A DNA stretch of 64,000 nt from an uncultured Parasphingopyxis sp. (lineage in GTDB: Bacteria; Pseudomonadota; Alphaproteobacteria; Sphingomonadales; Sphingomonadaceae): contig CAJQMX010000025.1 of the NCBI GenBank assembly GCA_905479515.1, positions 62,001 to 126,000 on the forward strand, written 5' to 3'. The notes beneath the pieces were generated by a model, which saw only the letters and a list, made by a program, of their open reading frames with translations, ran no database searches and was not told where the DNA came from. The position numbers and the translations under genes were made by a program. Below, one piece after another: positions 54,343 to 61,885 of this stretch (position 1 is the first letter of the stretch; every line of letters begins with the position of its first letter).

Positions 54343-56115
54343 TTAGGCGGCGTCCTGTTGCCCGAAGTCCTCTGCATCGGAAACACATACTGTCTCGCTC
54401 GCCTCGAACAGACCCTTGATCCGTTCCCATGCATCAACAGGCGCACATCCAGCACCTTCAATAAGGCGGGTCGAAGGCACCTGCATCCACGCTGGTCGCC
54501 AGTCGGGATTAGGAGCGGCCCCCTCTCCCAATATGCGATTTCCAATGACCATCTTCTGGGCCTTTGCGGTCTCGGTCGCGCAGCTTTCCGCCAGTGATGT
54601 CGTCCCAATATCAGCAACCATCGCATTAATCGCCCGCTTATCGCGCAGCAGGTCAAAGAAAGCGGGTTCCGGCTTCCAATAGCTGGCCATGTCGGTCTCG
54701 CAGACATGAGCCACAGCTTCAACAATCGCCCCGCCTGCTTCCAATGTGTCAGCCATAGTAAAGGCCAGCACCTGCATCGCCTCGTCATCTGACATAGCGA
54801 GCAAAGCTACAAAGACCTCACACAAGCGATAGGCATCGCCATTGCGGCGAGCGCTGCCATTCACGTTCAAAGCTGCAAAAAGGTCGCTCACTTGCTTGCC
54901 AGCTTGGGCCATTTCAGCGGTCGCCTTTGACCCTTCAACACTGGCAAGGGTGTCTTCTTTCCGGCTGCGCGTTTCATGGCGTTTGACGTCCCACAGCGCA
55001 GAGCCTGTCATGGCATGAGCCACCATCAAGCGCAGCGCAATGGCGGGCTGTTTCAACAAGCTGGCACGGGCTGCGCCGTGGCGGTGCAAGCCAATATAGT
55101 CCGCCATCGGGCCGGACATTTCTGGCTTGATATGCGCGGGCTCGGTGTCGCTCTCACCATTCGCCGCGCGGTCCAACCGCTTGGCTTCGGCCTGTGTGAC
55201 ATAGCCCTCATGGTAGGTCACCGTCCCGTCATGGCGGATTTCAATATAGACTTTTCCGCCATCCTCTTTTGAGCGTTGAGCATAGTCCCATTTGTGAAAA
55301 TATTGCCCGCGTTCAAGGCAAGACACATCGCCCCAGCCATCAGCGAGATAGGTCTCGACCTGCGCAGCTATGGCTTTCGATTGAGCCTGCCAGAACGCGT
55401 CAGCATCGGCGAACACGCCATGCTCGCCGAACAGGTCTGCGGTGATCTGTCCCTCAAAGTCTTCAAGCTCGAAAAGCGCTTTATCGGTCGTGATCGTTGT
55501 GCCGCCTGTTATCCACGCCTTGCAGTTGCGTCCTGTTGGTACGCGCTCATCTTCGCTCTCATAAAGCCGCAGCCATTCGCCCTGCTGCTCCTCACTCGCC
55601 AATGTCAAAGCCCGAATCGTCTCACGGTCAATCTCGTCCTCGGCATAGAGTTTGCGGATCGGGGCGCTAAGCGAAGCGAGCGCTAAGACGCGGCGCACCA
55701 GCAATTCTGTCACGCCAAAATAGGCGGCAATATCATCTACGGCGCGGCCTTCATCATGTAGGCGTTTGAACGCGGTGTATTGCTCCATCTCGGTGGCAGG
55801 TAGGCGTCCGACATTCTCGATGACAGAGGCTTCAATAGCGCTGGCGGCATCCTTCTCGGACATGATGGCGCAGGGCACCAGAGGCGTCTCGCCTGTCTCT
55901 TTGGCGATAGCTTGAAGGGCAAAGAAGCGTCGGCGTCCGGCAATCACACCATAATAGTTGCCTTCACGGCGCACCAGTAAAGTCTGACGAATGCCGCCTG
56001 CTTTAATGGATGGAAGTATGTCGGACACGTCCGGCTTTTTGCGTCCGTGCCGCATGTTCAGCTTGCTGATTTTAAGTTCGTTCAGTGGGATATATTTGAG
56101 AGTTGGTTGTGCCAT
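54343..56115 (-). CDS. parB: ParB/RepB/Spo0J-type partition protein
   Basis: 590 residues from ATG 56115, chosen for the GGAGA 8 nt upstream and because the ParB domain begins right there (LKYIPLNELKISKLNMR). The N-terminal nuclease-like ParB fold is seen in GVIAGRRRFFALQAI and the HTH near DIAAYFGVTELLVRRVLALA. The long C-terminus (to 590) is typical of plasmid/ICE ParB-like proteins rather than chromosomal ParB (about 300). No parA is next to it. Might act in element stability or gene regulation. Confidence 0.88.
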   Translation of the reverse strand: MAQPTLKYIPLNELKISKLNMRHGRKKPDVSDILPSIKAGGIRQTLLVRREGNYYGVIAGRRRFFALQAIAKETGETPLVPCAIMSEKDAASAIEASVIENVGRLPATEMEQYTAFKRLHDEGRAVDDIAAYFGVTELLVRRVLALASLSAPIRKLYAEDEIDRETIRALTLASEEQQGEWLRLYESEDERVPTGRNCKAWITGGTTITTDKALFELEDFEGQITADLFGEHGVFADADAFWQAQSKAIAAQVETYLADGWGDVSCLERGQYFHKWDYAQRSKEDGGKVYIEIRHDGTVTYHEGYVTQAEAKRLDRAANGESDTEPAHIKPEMSGPMADYIGLHRHGAARASLLKQPAIALRLMVAHAMTGSALWDVKRHETRSRKEDTLASVEGSKATAEMAQAGKQVSDLFAALNVNGSARRNGDAYRLCEVFVALLAMSDDEAMQVLAFTMADTLEAGGAIVEAVAHVCETDMASYWKPEPAFFDLLRDKRAINAMVADIGTTSLAESCATETAKAQKMVIGNRILGEGAAPNPDWRPAWMQVPSTRLIEGAGCAPVDAWERIKGLFEASETVCVSDAEDFGQQDAA

Positions 56116-56361
56116 GTCGGTCTCCTGTTCTGGCGGGTAGAGGGAGAGGCCCAGCTTCCAAGCCGGGTCTCTCCAGTTGATTTTGGTGAAGGGAAAACCA
56201 TCCGCGTCGCGGGACGGGTCGGGGTCGGTTTCGCCACAATCATAGTCGCGGATGGATATGAGCGGGGCGCGGCCCTCGACCCAAATCTCGGCCACTTGCT
56301 GCTCGCAAATGACCAAGGTCATGCGCGGGCGCGGTCCAAGCTGGTCAAAGATACAGCTCAC
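56116..56361 (-). CDS. 82-codon frame fused in frame to parB
   Basis: A GTG-started frame (MSCIFDQLGPRPRMTLVICE ... ISIRDYDCGETDPDPSRDAD) begins 2 nt after the previous stop and runs without a stop into parB. Its protein-like sequence and coupled start suggest a small gene; the good ribosome-binding site inside it, at parB, suggests both proteins are made. Either a read-through fusion of 672 residues or an overlapping pair. Family not recognised. Confidence 0.45.
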
Positions 56362-56363
56362 GG

Positions 56364-56840
56364 CTATGCCCCATCGCCAAGGGCTGCAGCGCGGCTAGTC
56401 AGCCTTGCCAGCACCGCGCGGCCTGCGTCCAAGGCTTCGGGCAGAAGCTCGTTGGCAACGTCGGTCAGATAGGAATTGTCGCTATCGGGATAGTTCGCCT
56501 CGATGCCCCACAAACTGGCGGCATGATCGTCCAATACGACGCCTTCAAAGCTGACGGACAGAACAATCCCACAATAGAACCATTCGTCCTTGCGCCATGC
56601 TTCCATGACAGCTTCCGCGCGGGCCTGCGCTTGCGCAAACCGCTCGCGGAAATTGTTACCTGGCCCGATAAAGCCCGGCGCATCCTTGTAGAGTGAAGGC
56701 CAGAAACCGTCTTGCCTTTCATCTGGCGCATCGGGGCAATCGTCGCTCACAATTCGCGCGACGATCTCGAAGCCTGTCACTTCGCATGTGAGGCTATCGC
56801 CCTCACAGACGAAGGATTGAAAACGTGTCATAAAGGCCAT
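56364..56840 (-). CDS. Conserved-looking hypothetical protein
   Basis: 158 residues (MTRFQSFVCEGDSLTCEVTG, FWPSLYKDAPGFIGPGNNFR, EAVMEAWRKDEWFYCGIVLS). Acidic, soluble, no signal. It lies between ardA and parB with only 2 nt spacers, so it belongs to the same operon. I believe relatives occur next to ardA on alphaproteobacterial plasmids, but have no functional name for it. Confidence 0.65.
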   Translation of the reverse strand: MAFMTRFQSFVCEGDSLTCEVTGFEIVARIVSDDCPDAPDERQDGFWPSLYKDAPGFIGPGNNFRERFAQAQARAEAVMEAWRKDEWFYCGIVLSVSFEGVVLDDHAASLWGIEANYPDSDNSYLTDVANELLPEALDAGRAVLARLTSRAAALGDGA

Positions 56841-56842
56841 GA

Positions 56843-57409
56843 CTAGCGACTCCAGAAAATATGGACTTCATCAAAGCCCAACTGGAACGCCATGATCTCA
56901 CCATTCAGCGCCATGTCGCGGGCAAGCGCCTGCCAGTCGATATAGTATCGCAAGCTGTCTGGAATCTCTGTGCCAGTGTCATCATGCAGGCTCTCGGCAA
57001 AGTCTGCCGCGCTTTTGTATTCTCCGGCATAATCGTCAAAGGCTGCGCGAGCTTGGTCGAGGTCATTGGCAAAGCAGTCATAGAGTTTTGCGCCAAGCTC
57101 GCCGTGCTCTTCAAGGAAAGCGGCAAGCTCGCACACAGTATCGAACCCCGCATATTCTGAAATGTTGCAGCCGTAGAAATTGTCGTAATCGTGGATTGCC
57201 CATTCTTCGGCGTCCGGCTCCGGCGATGCGGCAAGCATGGCGCTCACCTGCTCCCAAACCTCGTGCGGGTCGGTGGCGTCTATCCAGCGCCCATGCAGGC
57301 GGCCATTATTATAAGCGGCAAGGCAGGCCACATAGATACGGGGCGTGTCTAAACCCAAGAGTGCAGTGTCTGCGACAAGAGGTGCAGGGGTTGCAATTTG
57401 GTCAGTCAT
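56843..57409 (-). CDS. ardA: ArdA antirestriction protein
   Basis: 188 residues from ATG 57409 with an AAAGGAGA site. A DNA-mimic protein of the ArdA family: highly acidic, with PRIYVACLAAYNNGRLHGRW at the N-terminus and EEWAIHDYDNFYGCNISEYA in the middle. ArdA blocks type I restriction enzymes and protects the incoming element. First gene of the ardA-parB operon. Confidence 0.92.
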   Translation of the reverse strand: MTDQIATPAPLVADTALLGLDTPRIYVACLAAYNNGRLHGRWIDATDPHEVWEQVSAMLAASPEPDAEEWAIHDYDNFYGCNISEYAGFDTVCELAAFLEEHGELGAKLYDCFANDLDQARAAFDDYAGEYKSAADFAESLHDDTGTEIPDSLRYYIDWQALARDMALNGEIMAFQLGFDEVHIFWSR

Positions 57410-57469
57410 GTTTGTCTCCTTTTGCGCCGCGCGTTCTTTCCCCGGCAGGCGGGGTTGGGCGGCGAAAAG

Positions 57470-57592
57470 GTGCATCGCCAGAGCGCATAAGGGTGCTGCG
57501 CAAGGGGATGCTGTAGGTAGGAGAATTTAAAACGATCAAATATCATAAAGACCCGCCCCCTTGCGCAGCGACCGCGCTCTGGCAGGCGCACC
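57470..57592. repeat. Long interrupted inverted repeat upstream of ardA
   Basis: Three matched blocks lie in mirror order: GGTGC (57470-57474) with GCACC (57588-57592), GCCAGAGCGC (57477-57486) with GCGCTCTGGC (57574-57583), and GCTGCGCAAGGGG (57495-57507) with CCCCTTGCGCAGC (57557-57569). The centre is A+T-rich (57508-57556). Possible roles are a ParB or replication site, an ssDNA-type promoter for ardA, or a secondary origin. Confidence 0.6.
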
Positions 57593-57956
57593 GTCCGCCC
57601 AGACCCGTCTGCTGGGAGAGATATTGAGATAGGATGGGTTTATTGACTGAGCCCTGATCTTAAGCGAGCCCACTCTCAAACAATAGAAATTGTTTTTTGG
57701 ACACATTTAAGATTGCAACCATGTCTGGGTTGAGACTGTTTATTCCTAAAAGCGGACATTGGCTATGGGTCGATTTGAACGTGCTGGGTGAAAACGTAAC
57801 CACGTCAGACACGAGATCCATCAGCGAACGATAGAGGTGTAGCGACAAATCAGAGGATGGTAGGGCAGAGTGCAACTGCGAAGCCTGGAAGTGACGGTTT
57901 TATTTGCGGTCACGCGAAAGATCGAAGATATGATATCGCCAGAGGTAATATTATAT
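57593..57956. other. Intergenic stretch between the inverted repeat and the retron
   Basis: About 360 nt in which I see no supported gene; one short minus-strand frame (57660-57875) lacks family features and a ribosome-binding site. It is more A+T-rich than the ardA side, in keeping with a junction to acquired DNA. Confidence 0.5.
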
Positions 57957-57985
57957 TTGACTCACAATGAGATCTACGCTACCTT
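57957..57985 (+). promoter_or_regulatory. Probable promoter of the retron RNA and operon
   Basis: TTGACT (57957-57962) and TACCTT (57980-57985) are 17 nt apart, giving a start near 57992. This is 5 nt before the first base of the candidate a1 segment at 57997. The -10 is a weak match. Confidence 0.4.
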
Positions 57986-57991
57986 CGAGTC

Positions 57992-58230
57992 GTGATGGAT
58001 AGTCATATTGAACTCGTCGATACTTGGGGCCTTGAGCCCTGTGAGAGCTCTAAGCTCTCGACTTCTGCCTGTGCTTTCGGTCGTGGGGTCGGCGGTGCGC
58101 CGCGCCCATCCGGGGCTGGGCGCGGCATCTTCGAGGTACAAACGTCGCTGAACAATTCGCTCCTTTCTTACGGGCCCTGGCATTCCGCTGGGGAGAAAGA
58201 AGAGCAATCTCATGACAAACAAATATCCTC
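57992..58230 (+). ncRNA. Candidate retron msr-msd RNA
   Basis: Upstream of the retron RT operon and just after the promoter, a series of hairpins in msr-then-msd order is present: 58026-58040 (GGGC/GCCC), 58042-58060 (GAGAGC/GCTCTC), 58099-58126 (ten-pair GCCGCGCCCA/TGGGCGCGGC), then a long stem-loop 58155-58208 (ATT-GCTC-CTTTCT against AGAAAG-GAGC-AAT with small bulges), the best msd candidate. Possible closing a1/a2 pair: GGATAGTCAT (57997-58006) with ATGAC (58212-58216) and TATCC (58224-58228), interrupted by 7 nt. The priming G could not be set. The hairpins are seen; the retron assignment is inference. Confidence 0.5.
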
Positions 58231-58346
58231 ACCAGCGACGGCGCCGTCATCCTCCCTCAAAACGCCGGTTCCTTTTCAAGGCAATCGTTCGGATCGGGCA
58301 GATGGCAAGCTTGCTTGTACGCTTTTGGTTCTTCGACCAAGAGTGA
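58212..58346 (+). CDS. Possible 44-residue basic small protein in the retron operon
   Basis: ATG 58212 with an AGAAAGAAGAG stretch upstream opens a frame of 44 codons (MTNKYPHQRRRRHPPSKRRF, LFKAIVRIGQMASLLVRFWF, FDQE). The product would be strongly basic with a hydrophobic C-terminal helix. It lies between the candidate RNA and the XRE gene. Could be a toxin-like peptide or chance. Confidence 0.35.
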   Translation: MTNKYPHQRRRRHPPSKRRFLFKAIVRIGQMASLLVRFWFFDQE

Positions 58347-58379
58347 GCGGCGACCTCGAAAATAGCCTCGGCGCGACCC

Positions 58380-58700
58380 ATGTCTGAGGTGAAGCGTTCC
58401 ATGATTAATGAGGCTCTCAAGCTCGTCCGACTCTACTGGGGTTTCAATCAAGAAGAGTTGGCTGCCAAATTGGGAATATCGCAGTCTATGGTTTCAGAGA
58501 TTGAAAGAGGAAGTAAAACTGTTTCGCTGGAAACTCTTGATAGATACAGCAAAGGGTTGGATATCCGTATGTCACAACTCTTGTTTTTCGCGGAAGAGAT
58601 CGAAGGTGAACCACCACTAAAACGTGGTCGGCTCATTATTGCGAACCGCGTTCTGAAGCTGCTTGATGCATTGAAGCCTGATGAACCAGTTGAGGCGTAG
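58380..58700 (+). CDS. XRE-family regulator of the retron operon
   Basis: 106 residues from ATG 58380. The helix-turn-helix is at about 24-46 (QEELAAKLGISQSMVSEIER). The C-terminal half is helical (LIIANRVLKLLDALKPDEPV). It overlaps the RT gene by 20 nt in another frame. Likely autoregulator of the retron or part of the sensing complex; several retron types carry a similar accessory HTH protein. Confidence 0.87.
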   Translation: MSEVKRSMINEALKLVRLYWGFNQEELAAKLGISQSMVSEIERGSKTVSLETLDRYSKGLDIRMSQLLFFAEEIEGEPPLKRGRLIIANRVLKLLDALKPDEPVEA

Positions 58701-59724
58701 AAAGAAGCCTCGATACGAGCGATACGATTTGTATCGTTCCCCATTGGCCCAAAAACCGACACAACGTGATCTTGCAAACTTAGTGGGGTTCAAACGTGAC
58801 GACTTAAGGCGCCTCGCAAACTACAAAGAGCAATTTATAGTTCGCCGCCAAACGGAAACTCGTGGAAAGGTCCGGGACCTTGCCTACCCTGAAGGCTGGC
58901 TTCGAGTCGTCCATGAGAAACTGAAATTTCATCTCAATAAGGTCAAACAGCCCGATTACTTGTTCAGCCCGCGCAAAAACCGCGGACAGCGAGACAATGC
59001 AGAGCTTCATTTGGATCAGCTGCAGTATCTCTCGTTGGACCTAAAACAGTTCTATCCTTCGACATCTCGCAGCCAAGTGAAAAGCTGGCTCATACAGGAC
59101 CTCGATATGATGGACGACGTTGCAGGCTTGTTTGCTGAGCTTGCTACCGTTGATGATATTGTGTCATTCGGGTCGCCCCTTACTCCGGTTCTCTGTGCGC
59201 TAGTTCATAGAAATATGTTCGATCAAATAGCAGAGTTATGTGGTGACCGGGGCCTACGGTACTCACTTTGGGTCGATGACTTGACTATCTCAGGTAAGTT
59301 TATTCCGGGGGAGCTGCTAGAAGAGATTCGGGAGATCATTCGACGGTTCGGGCACCGGTCCCATAAAATCTCATATCGAACTGGGAACCGTCCAGTTTTT
59401 GTTACTGGCATCGGGATAGTGGGTCGGGAACTGGTTGCCCCCCAGACACTGCACCGCCGTATCAAAGACTATTGGGAGCAGTTCTATTCCGCAGAGACTA
59501 CCGACGAAAAGACCGATGTATATCAGAAGCTTCTCAGCCAACTGGGAACACTGAGGCACATCTGTGGACCAAAGTCTGCGATGGGGCAGAAAGCAGCCGA
59601 CCAGATGAATTCCATCAGGCAAAAACGTGCGAAGCTTCTCCGTGAGACCAGCGAGCAAGAATCGATTGTGACAACAGGAAAATCGTTCGTATCGATTGAG
59701 CAAGGAGACGATCTGCCGTGGTAG
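58681..59724 (+). CDS. Retron-type reverse transcriptase
   Basis: 347 residues. Retron hallmarks: NAxxH as NAELH at 106-110, motif A LSLDLKQFYPS with D120, motif B GSPLTPVLCALVH at 164-176, catalytic WVDD at 197-200 in place of the usual YADD, and VTG at 241-243 in PVFVTGIGI. No group II intron maturase, DGR or CRISPR-fusion domain is present. The enzyme would make msDNA from the RNA encoded upstream. Overlaps the XRE gene by 20 nt and the effector gene by 7 nt. Confidence 0.93.
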   Translation: MNQLRRRKKPRYERYDLYRSPLAQKPTQRDLANLVGFKRDDLRRLANYKEQFIVRRQTETRGKVRDLAYPEGWLRVVHEKLKFHLNKVKQPDYLFSPRKNRGQRDNAELHLDQLQYLSLDLKQFYPSTSRSQVKSWLIQDLDMMDDVAGLFAELATVDDIVSFGSPLTPVLCALVHRNMFDQIAELCGDRGLRYSLWVDDLTISGKFIPGELLEEIREIIRRFGHRSHKISYRTGNRPVFVTGIGIVGRELVAPQTLHRRIKDYWEQFYSAETTDEKTDVYQKLLSQLGTLRHICGPKSAMGQKAADQMNSIRQKRAKLLRETSEQESIVTTGKSFVSIEQGDDLPW

Positions 59725-61226
59725 CAGTCCGCGGCATCGCCAGAATCCGCCATGCTGAGACTGGCGAAATCTTCGAGATCCCAGCAGCTGAGCTGGAATT
59801 TGAAGCGTCCGGACATGAAGAACGCTCAATGGGGCCAGAGTACGCTTACATCGCAAATTATGATCATCCCGAATTGGGCGAATTGTTCTGGGCTGTTTGG
59901 GAATATCCAGTTGGAGCGTTCAATGATCGTGAAACGATCGTCGGACCTCACGAATTGATCGAAGATTTCGATATTTCTATCGAAACGGGTCCTGACCACG
60001 ATGACACTGAAGACGAGATTGCTCAGCTGAAACAGGCAAAAGTAGAAGAGCTCGTGGAGTGGTTCCATGCTCGTTATGAGCATCCCGACAATGAAACGCC
60101 CTACGAGGGTCGTGAGGGCGGTTACATTTGGGTTGACGGTGGCCCGTATGATGCCCGCGAGGTGCTTTCCGACAATTTCGACGAAGTGGATGAAGAGATA
60201 ATCGAAGCAGCGGTCGAAAAAGTTGAGTCAATTGGGATCAGCGAATGGGCGCCTGTAAGATCCGCAGACTATCTTCCTGACGACGATGCCCCTGCTGTCG
60301 GGGAGGATGAATGGCCTCTCACACCTGACGAAGAGGCATCAGAAATTGATGCTCTAATATCAAATCTGCCCGCTGAAACTGGCGACCCCTTGTTTAAATT
60401 GGGCGATGACGGCCTCATACACATGCTTGAGCCGGAAGATGCGGGTACTATTGAGGGAAATAAGGAGCTGCTTGGTGAGCTGACTGAAGCTACAGAAGCG
60501 CTCATTACATCTCTCAACGGCACTAACGCGCATGGTGCTTTGCTAGAGGCCGCAGCGAGATACCAACAGGCCTTGCCGATAGGCTCAATCACGCAGATTT
60601 ACTCTAGGGGTGTGAGTCTTTCGAACGCAGCGGTAACGACAAGACGCAGCATTGAGCACGATGCTCTTCCACCTCTGCCAAGTTTGGTAGAGCAGCATTT
60701 GAACACCGTGCAAGACTTACACGCGGCTTATATTATGACGCATCCGACTGGGAAAGAGCTCGCGGAAGCGTCTGCCGCTTACAACCAGCCAGCGAACGAT
60801 TACGCCGAACTCAAGAATGCCATAGGTGAATTTTCAGAGGCAGTGGCCGCGCAGCGAGAATTGTTCGCTGGCGAAGTTATTGAACAATTCGATCAATTGA
60901 AATCTGAAATCATAGAGAGCCCTCAATCAGATCGGACAGCACAGGTTGCTACTCAGGCGGTTGGCAATCTTACAAGAGGGATGTTGTGGAGCCTCAAAAC
61001 CGCTGGTTTCTTTACCGTAGGTGTGGTGACTACAAGCGCTGTAGGCGCAAGTGTGCCAGCAACGGAACTTGCAGCACATGGGACAGCGTTTATCGATCTC
61101 GCTTGGGCTTTCATCAGTGCGCATTCTAAAACACTAGGCGTGATCTTGGCGGCTCCAGGAGCAGATGGTACTTGGATCGCCAATTTGCCAAACATTCTTG
61201 CACGAATTGAACGTTTGAAGCGCTGA
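59718..61226 (+). CDS. Putative retron effector, unknown family
   Basis: 502 residues, GTG start overlapping the RT stop by 7 nt. Three parts: an N-terminal beta-rich domain at 1-90 (RGIARIRHAETGEIFEIPAA, YAYIANYDHPELGELFWAVW), a middle acidic domain at 100-180 with the motif ETPYEGREGGYIWVDGGPYD and EWAP at the end, and a helical C-terminus with two hydrophobic segments at about 422-446 (MLWSLKTAGFFTVGVVTTSA) and 456-479. Membrane action, as in retrons with TM effectors, is inferred. I cannot match it to a named effector; the motifs are what can be seen. Confidence 0.8.
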   Translation: MVAVRGIARIRHAETGEIFEIPAAELEFEASGHEERSMGPEYAYIANYDHPELGELFWAVWEYPVGAFNDRETIVGPHELIEDFDISIETGPDHDDTEDEIAQLKQAKVEELVEWFHARYEHPDNETPYEGREGGYIWVDGGPYDAREVLSDNFDEVDEEIIEAAVEKVESIGISEWAPVRSADYLPDDDAPAVGEDEWPLTPDEEASEIDALISNLPAETGDPLFKLGDDGLIHMLEPEDAGTIEGNKELLGELTEATEALITSLNGTNAHGALLEAAARYQQALPIGSITQIYSRGVSLSNAAVTTRRSIEHDALPPLPSLVEQHLNTVQDLHAAYIMTHPTGKELAEASAAYNQPANDYAELKNAIGEFSEAVAAQRELFAGEVIEQFDQLKSEIIESPQSDRTAQVATQAVGNLTRGMLWSLKTAGFFTVGVVTTSAVGASVPATELAAHGTAFIDLAWAFISAHSKTLGVILAAPGADGTWIANLPNILARIERLKR

Positions 61227-61228
61227 CT

Positions 61229-61244
61229 GGTTCTTTCTAGAACC
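61229..61244 (+). terminator. Weak terminator hairpin after the retron operon
   Basis: GGTTCT (61229-61234) and AGAACC (61239-61244) form a 6-bp stem with a 4-nt loop immediately after the effector stop. There is no T-run, so termination by this hairpin alone is doubtful. The following 220 nt have no gene. Confidence 0.3.
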
Positions 61245-61465
61245 GCTTCAGGCGATAAAGCGATGAGGCCTCAGATCTCAAAAACCAGGTTGGCGGTGTT
61301 AACGGCTGCTTTTGCTCGCGTTTCAGAAGTTACGAGCGGCTGTTCTGGGGCGATTTTAAGTCGCTCAACGCTAAGCCGCGTACGGGCTTGTGCGTGCTTA
61401 GCGAAGGCGAGCGCAGCGGGTTGTGGTCGAAGCTGCGGAAACTCTCTTCGTCGAGGGCGTAAAGG

Positions 61466-61885
61466 TCAGACACGTGGCTCGCCCTTTTCATCGATAATCA
61501 TCTCACCGTCTTCTTTGCAGAATGGTCCAGGGGGGAACTTGTCCAACAGATCGAGCACTGCCTCGCTCGGTCGGCAGAGCCGCAAGCCTTTCGGGCTGGC
61601 GACGATGGGCCGGTTGACCAGAACCGGGTGTGCGAGCATCGCTTCCAGAATTGTCTCATCGCTAACGCCCGCCTCCAGCAGGCCAAGTTCCTTTGCTGGC
61701 GATTTGGTCTCGCGCAAAGCAGCGCGCGGCGTGAGGCCAGCGGCAGCAAACAGGGCGAGTAGCTGCGGGCGCGTCCAGCCTTCGCGGATATAGTCGATGA
61801 TGACCGGTGTCTCACCGCTTGCCTCGATTATGGCGAGGACATTGCGCGAGGTGCCGCAGTCCGGATTATGATGGATCACGATCAT
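61466..61885 (-). CDS. arsC: Arsenate reductase (glutaredoxin type)
   Basis: 139 residues. The catalytic motif IHHNPDCGTSRN carries the active Cys (about position 10) of the glutaredoxin-coupled ArsC family; the arginine in RPIVASPKGLRLCRPSE is the conserved substrate-binding region. It reduces As(V) to As(III), which Acr3 then exports. The start overlaps the MntP-like stop by 4 nt. Confidence 0.95.
   Translation of the reverse strand: MIVIHHNPDCGTSRNVLAIIEASGETPVIIDYIREGWTRPQLLALFAAAGLTPRAALRETKSPAKELGLLEAGVSDETILEAMLAHPVLVNRPIVASPKGLRLCRPSEAVLDLLDKFPPGPFCKEDGEMIIDEKGEPRV

Noticed and set aside
57992..58387. A 131-codon plus-strand frame across the candidate retron RNA
   Set aside because: The sequence is low in protein-like features, covers strong RNA hairpins and ends in the XRE start. 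It is best read as chance openness over structured RNA.
58681..59724. Group II intron or diversity-generating RT
   Set aside because: No maturase X/En domains, no intron domain V-like sequence, no variable repeat pair; NAxxH and VTG point to a retron.
61263..61793. A 176-codon plus-strand frame opposite arsC
   Set aside because: It is the antisense shadow of arsC and has low-complexity Arg/Ser content.
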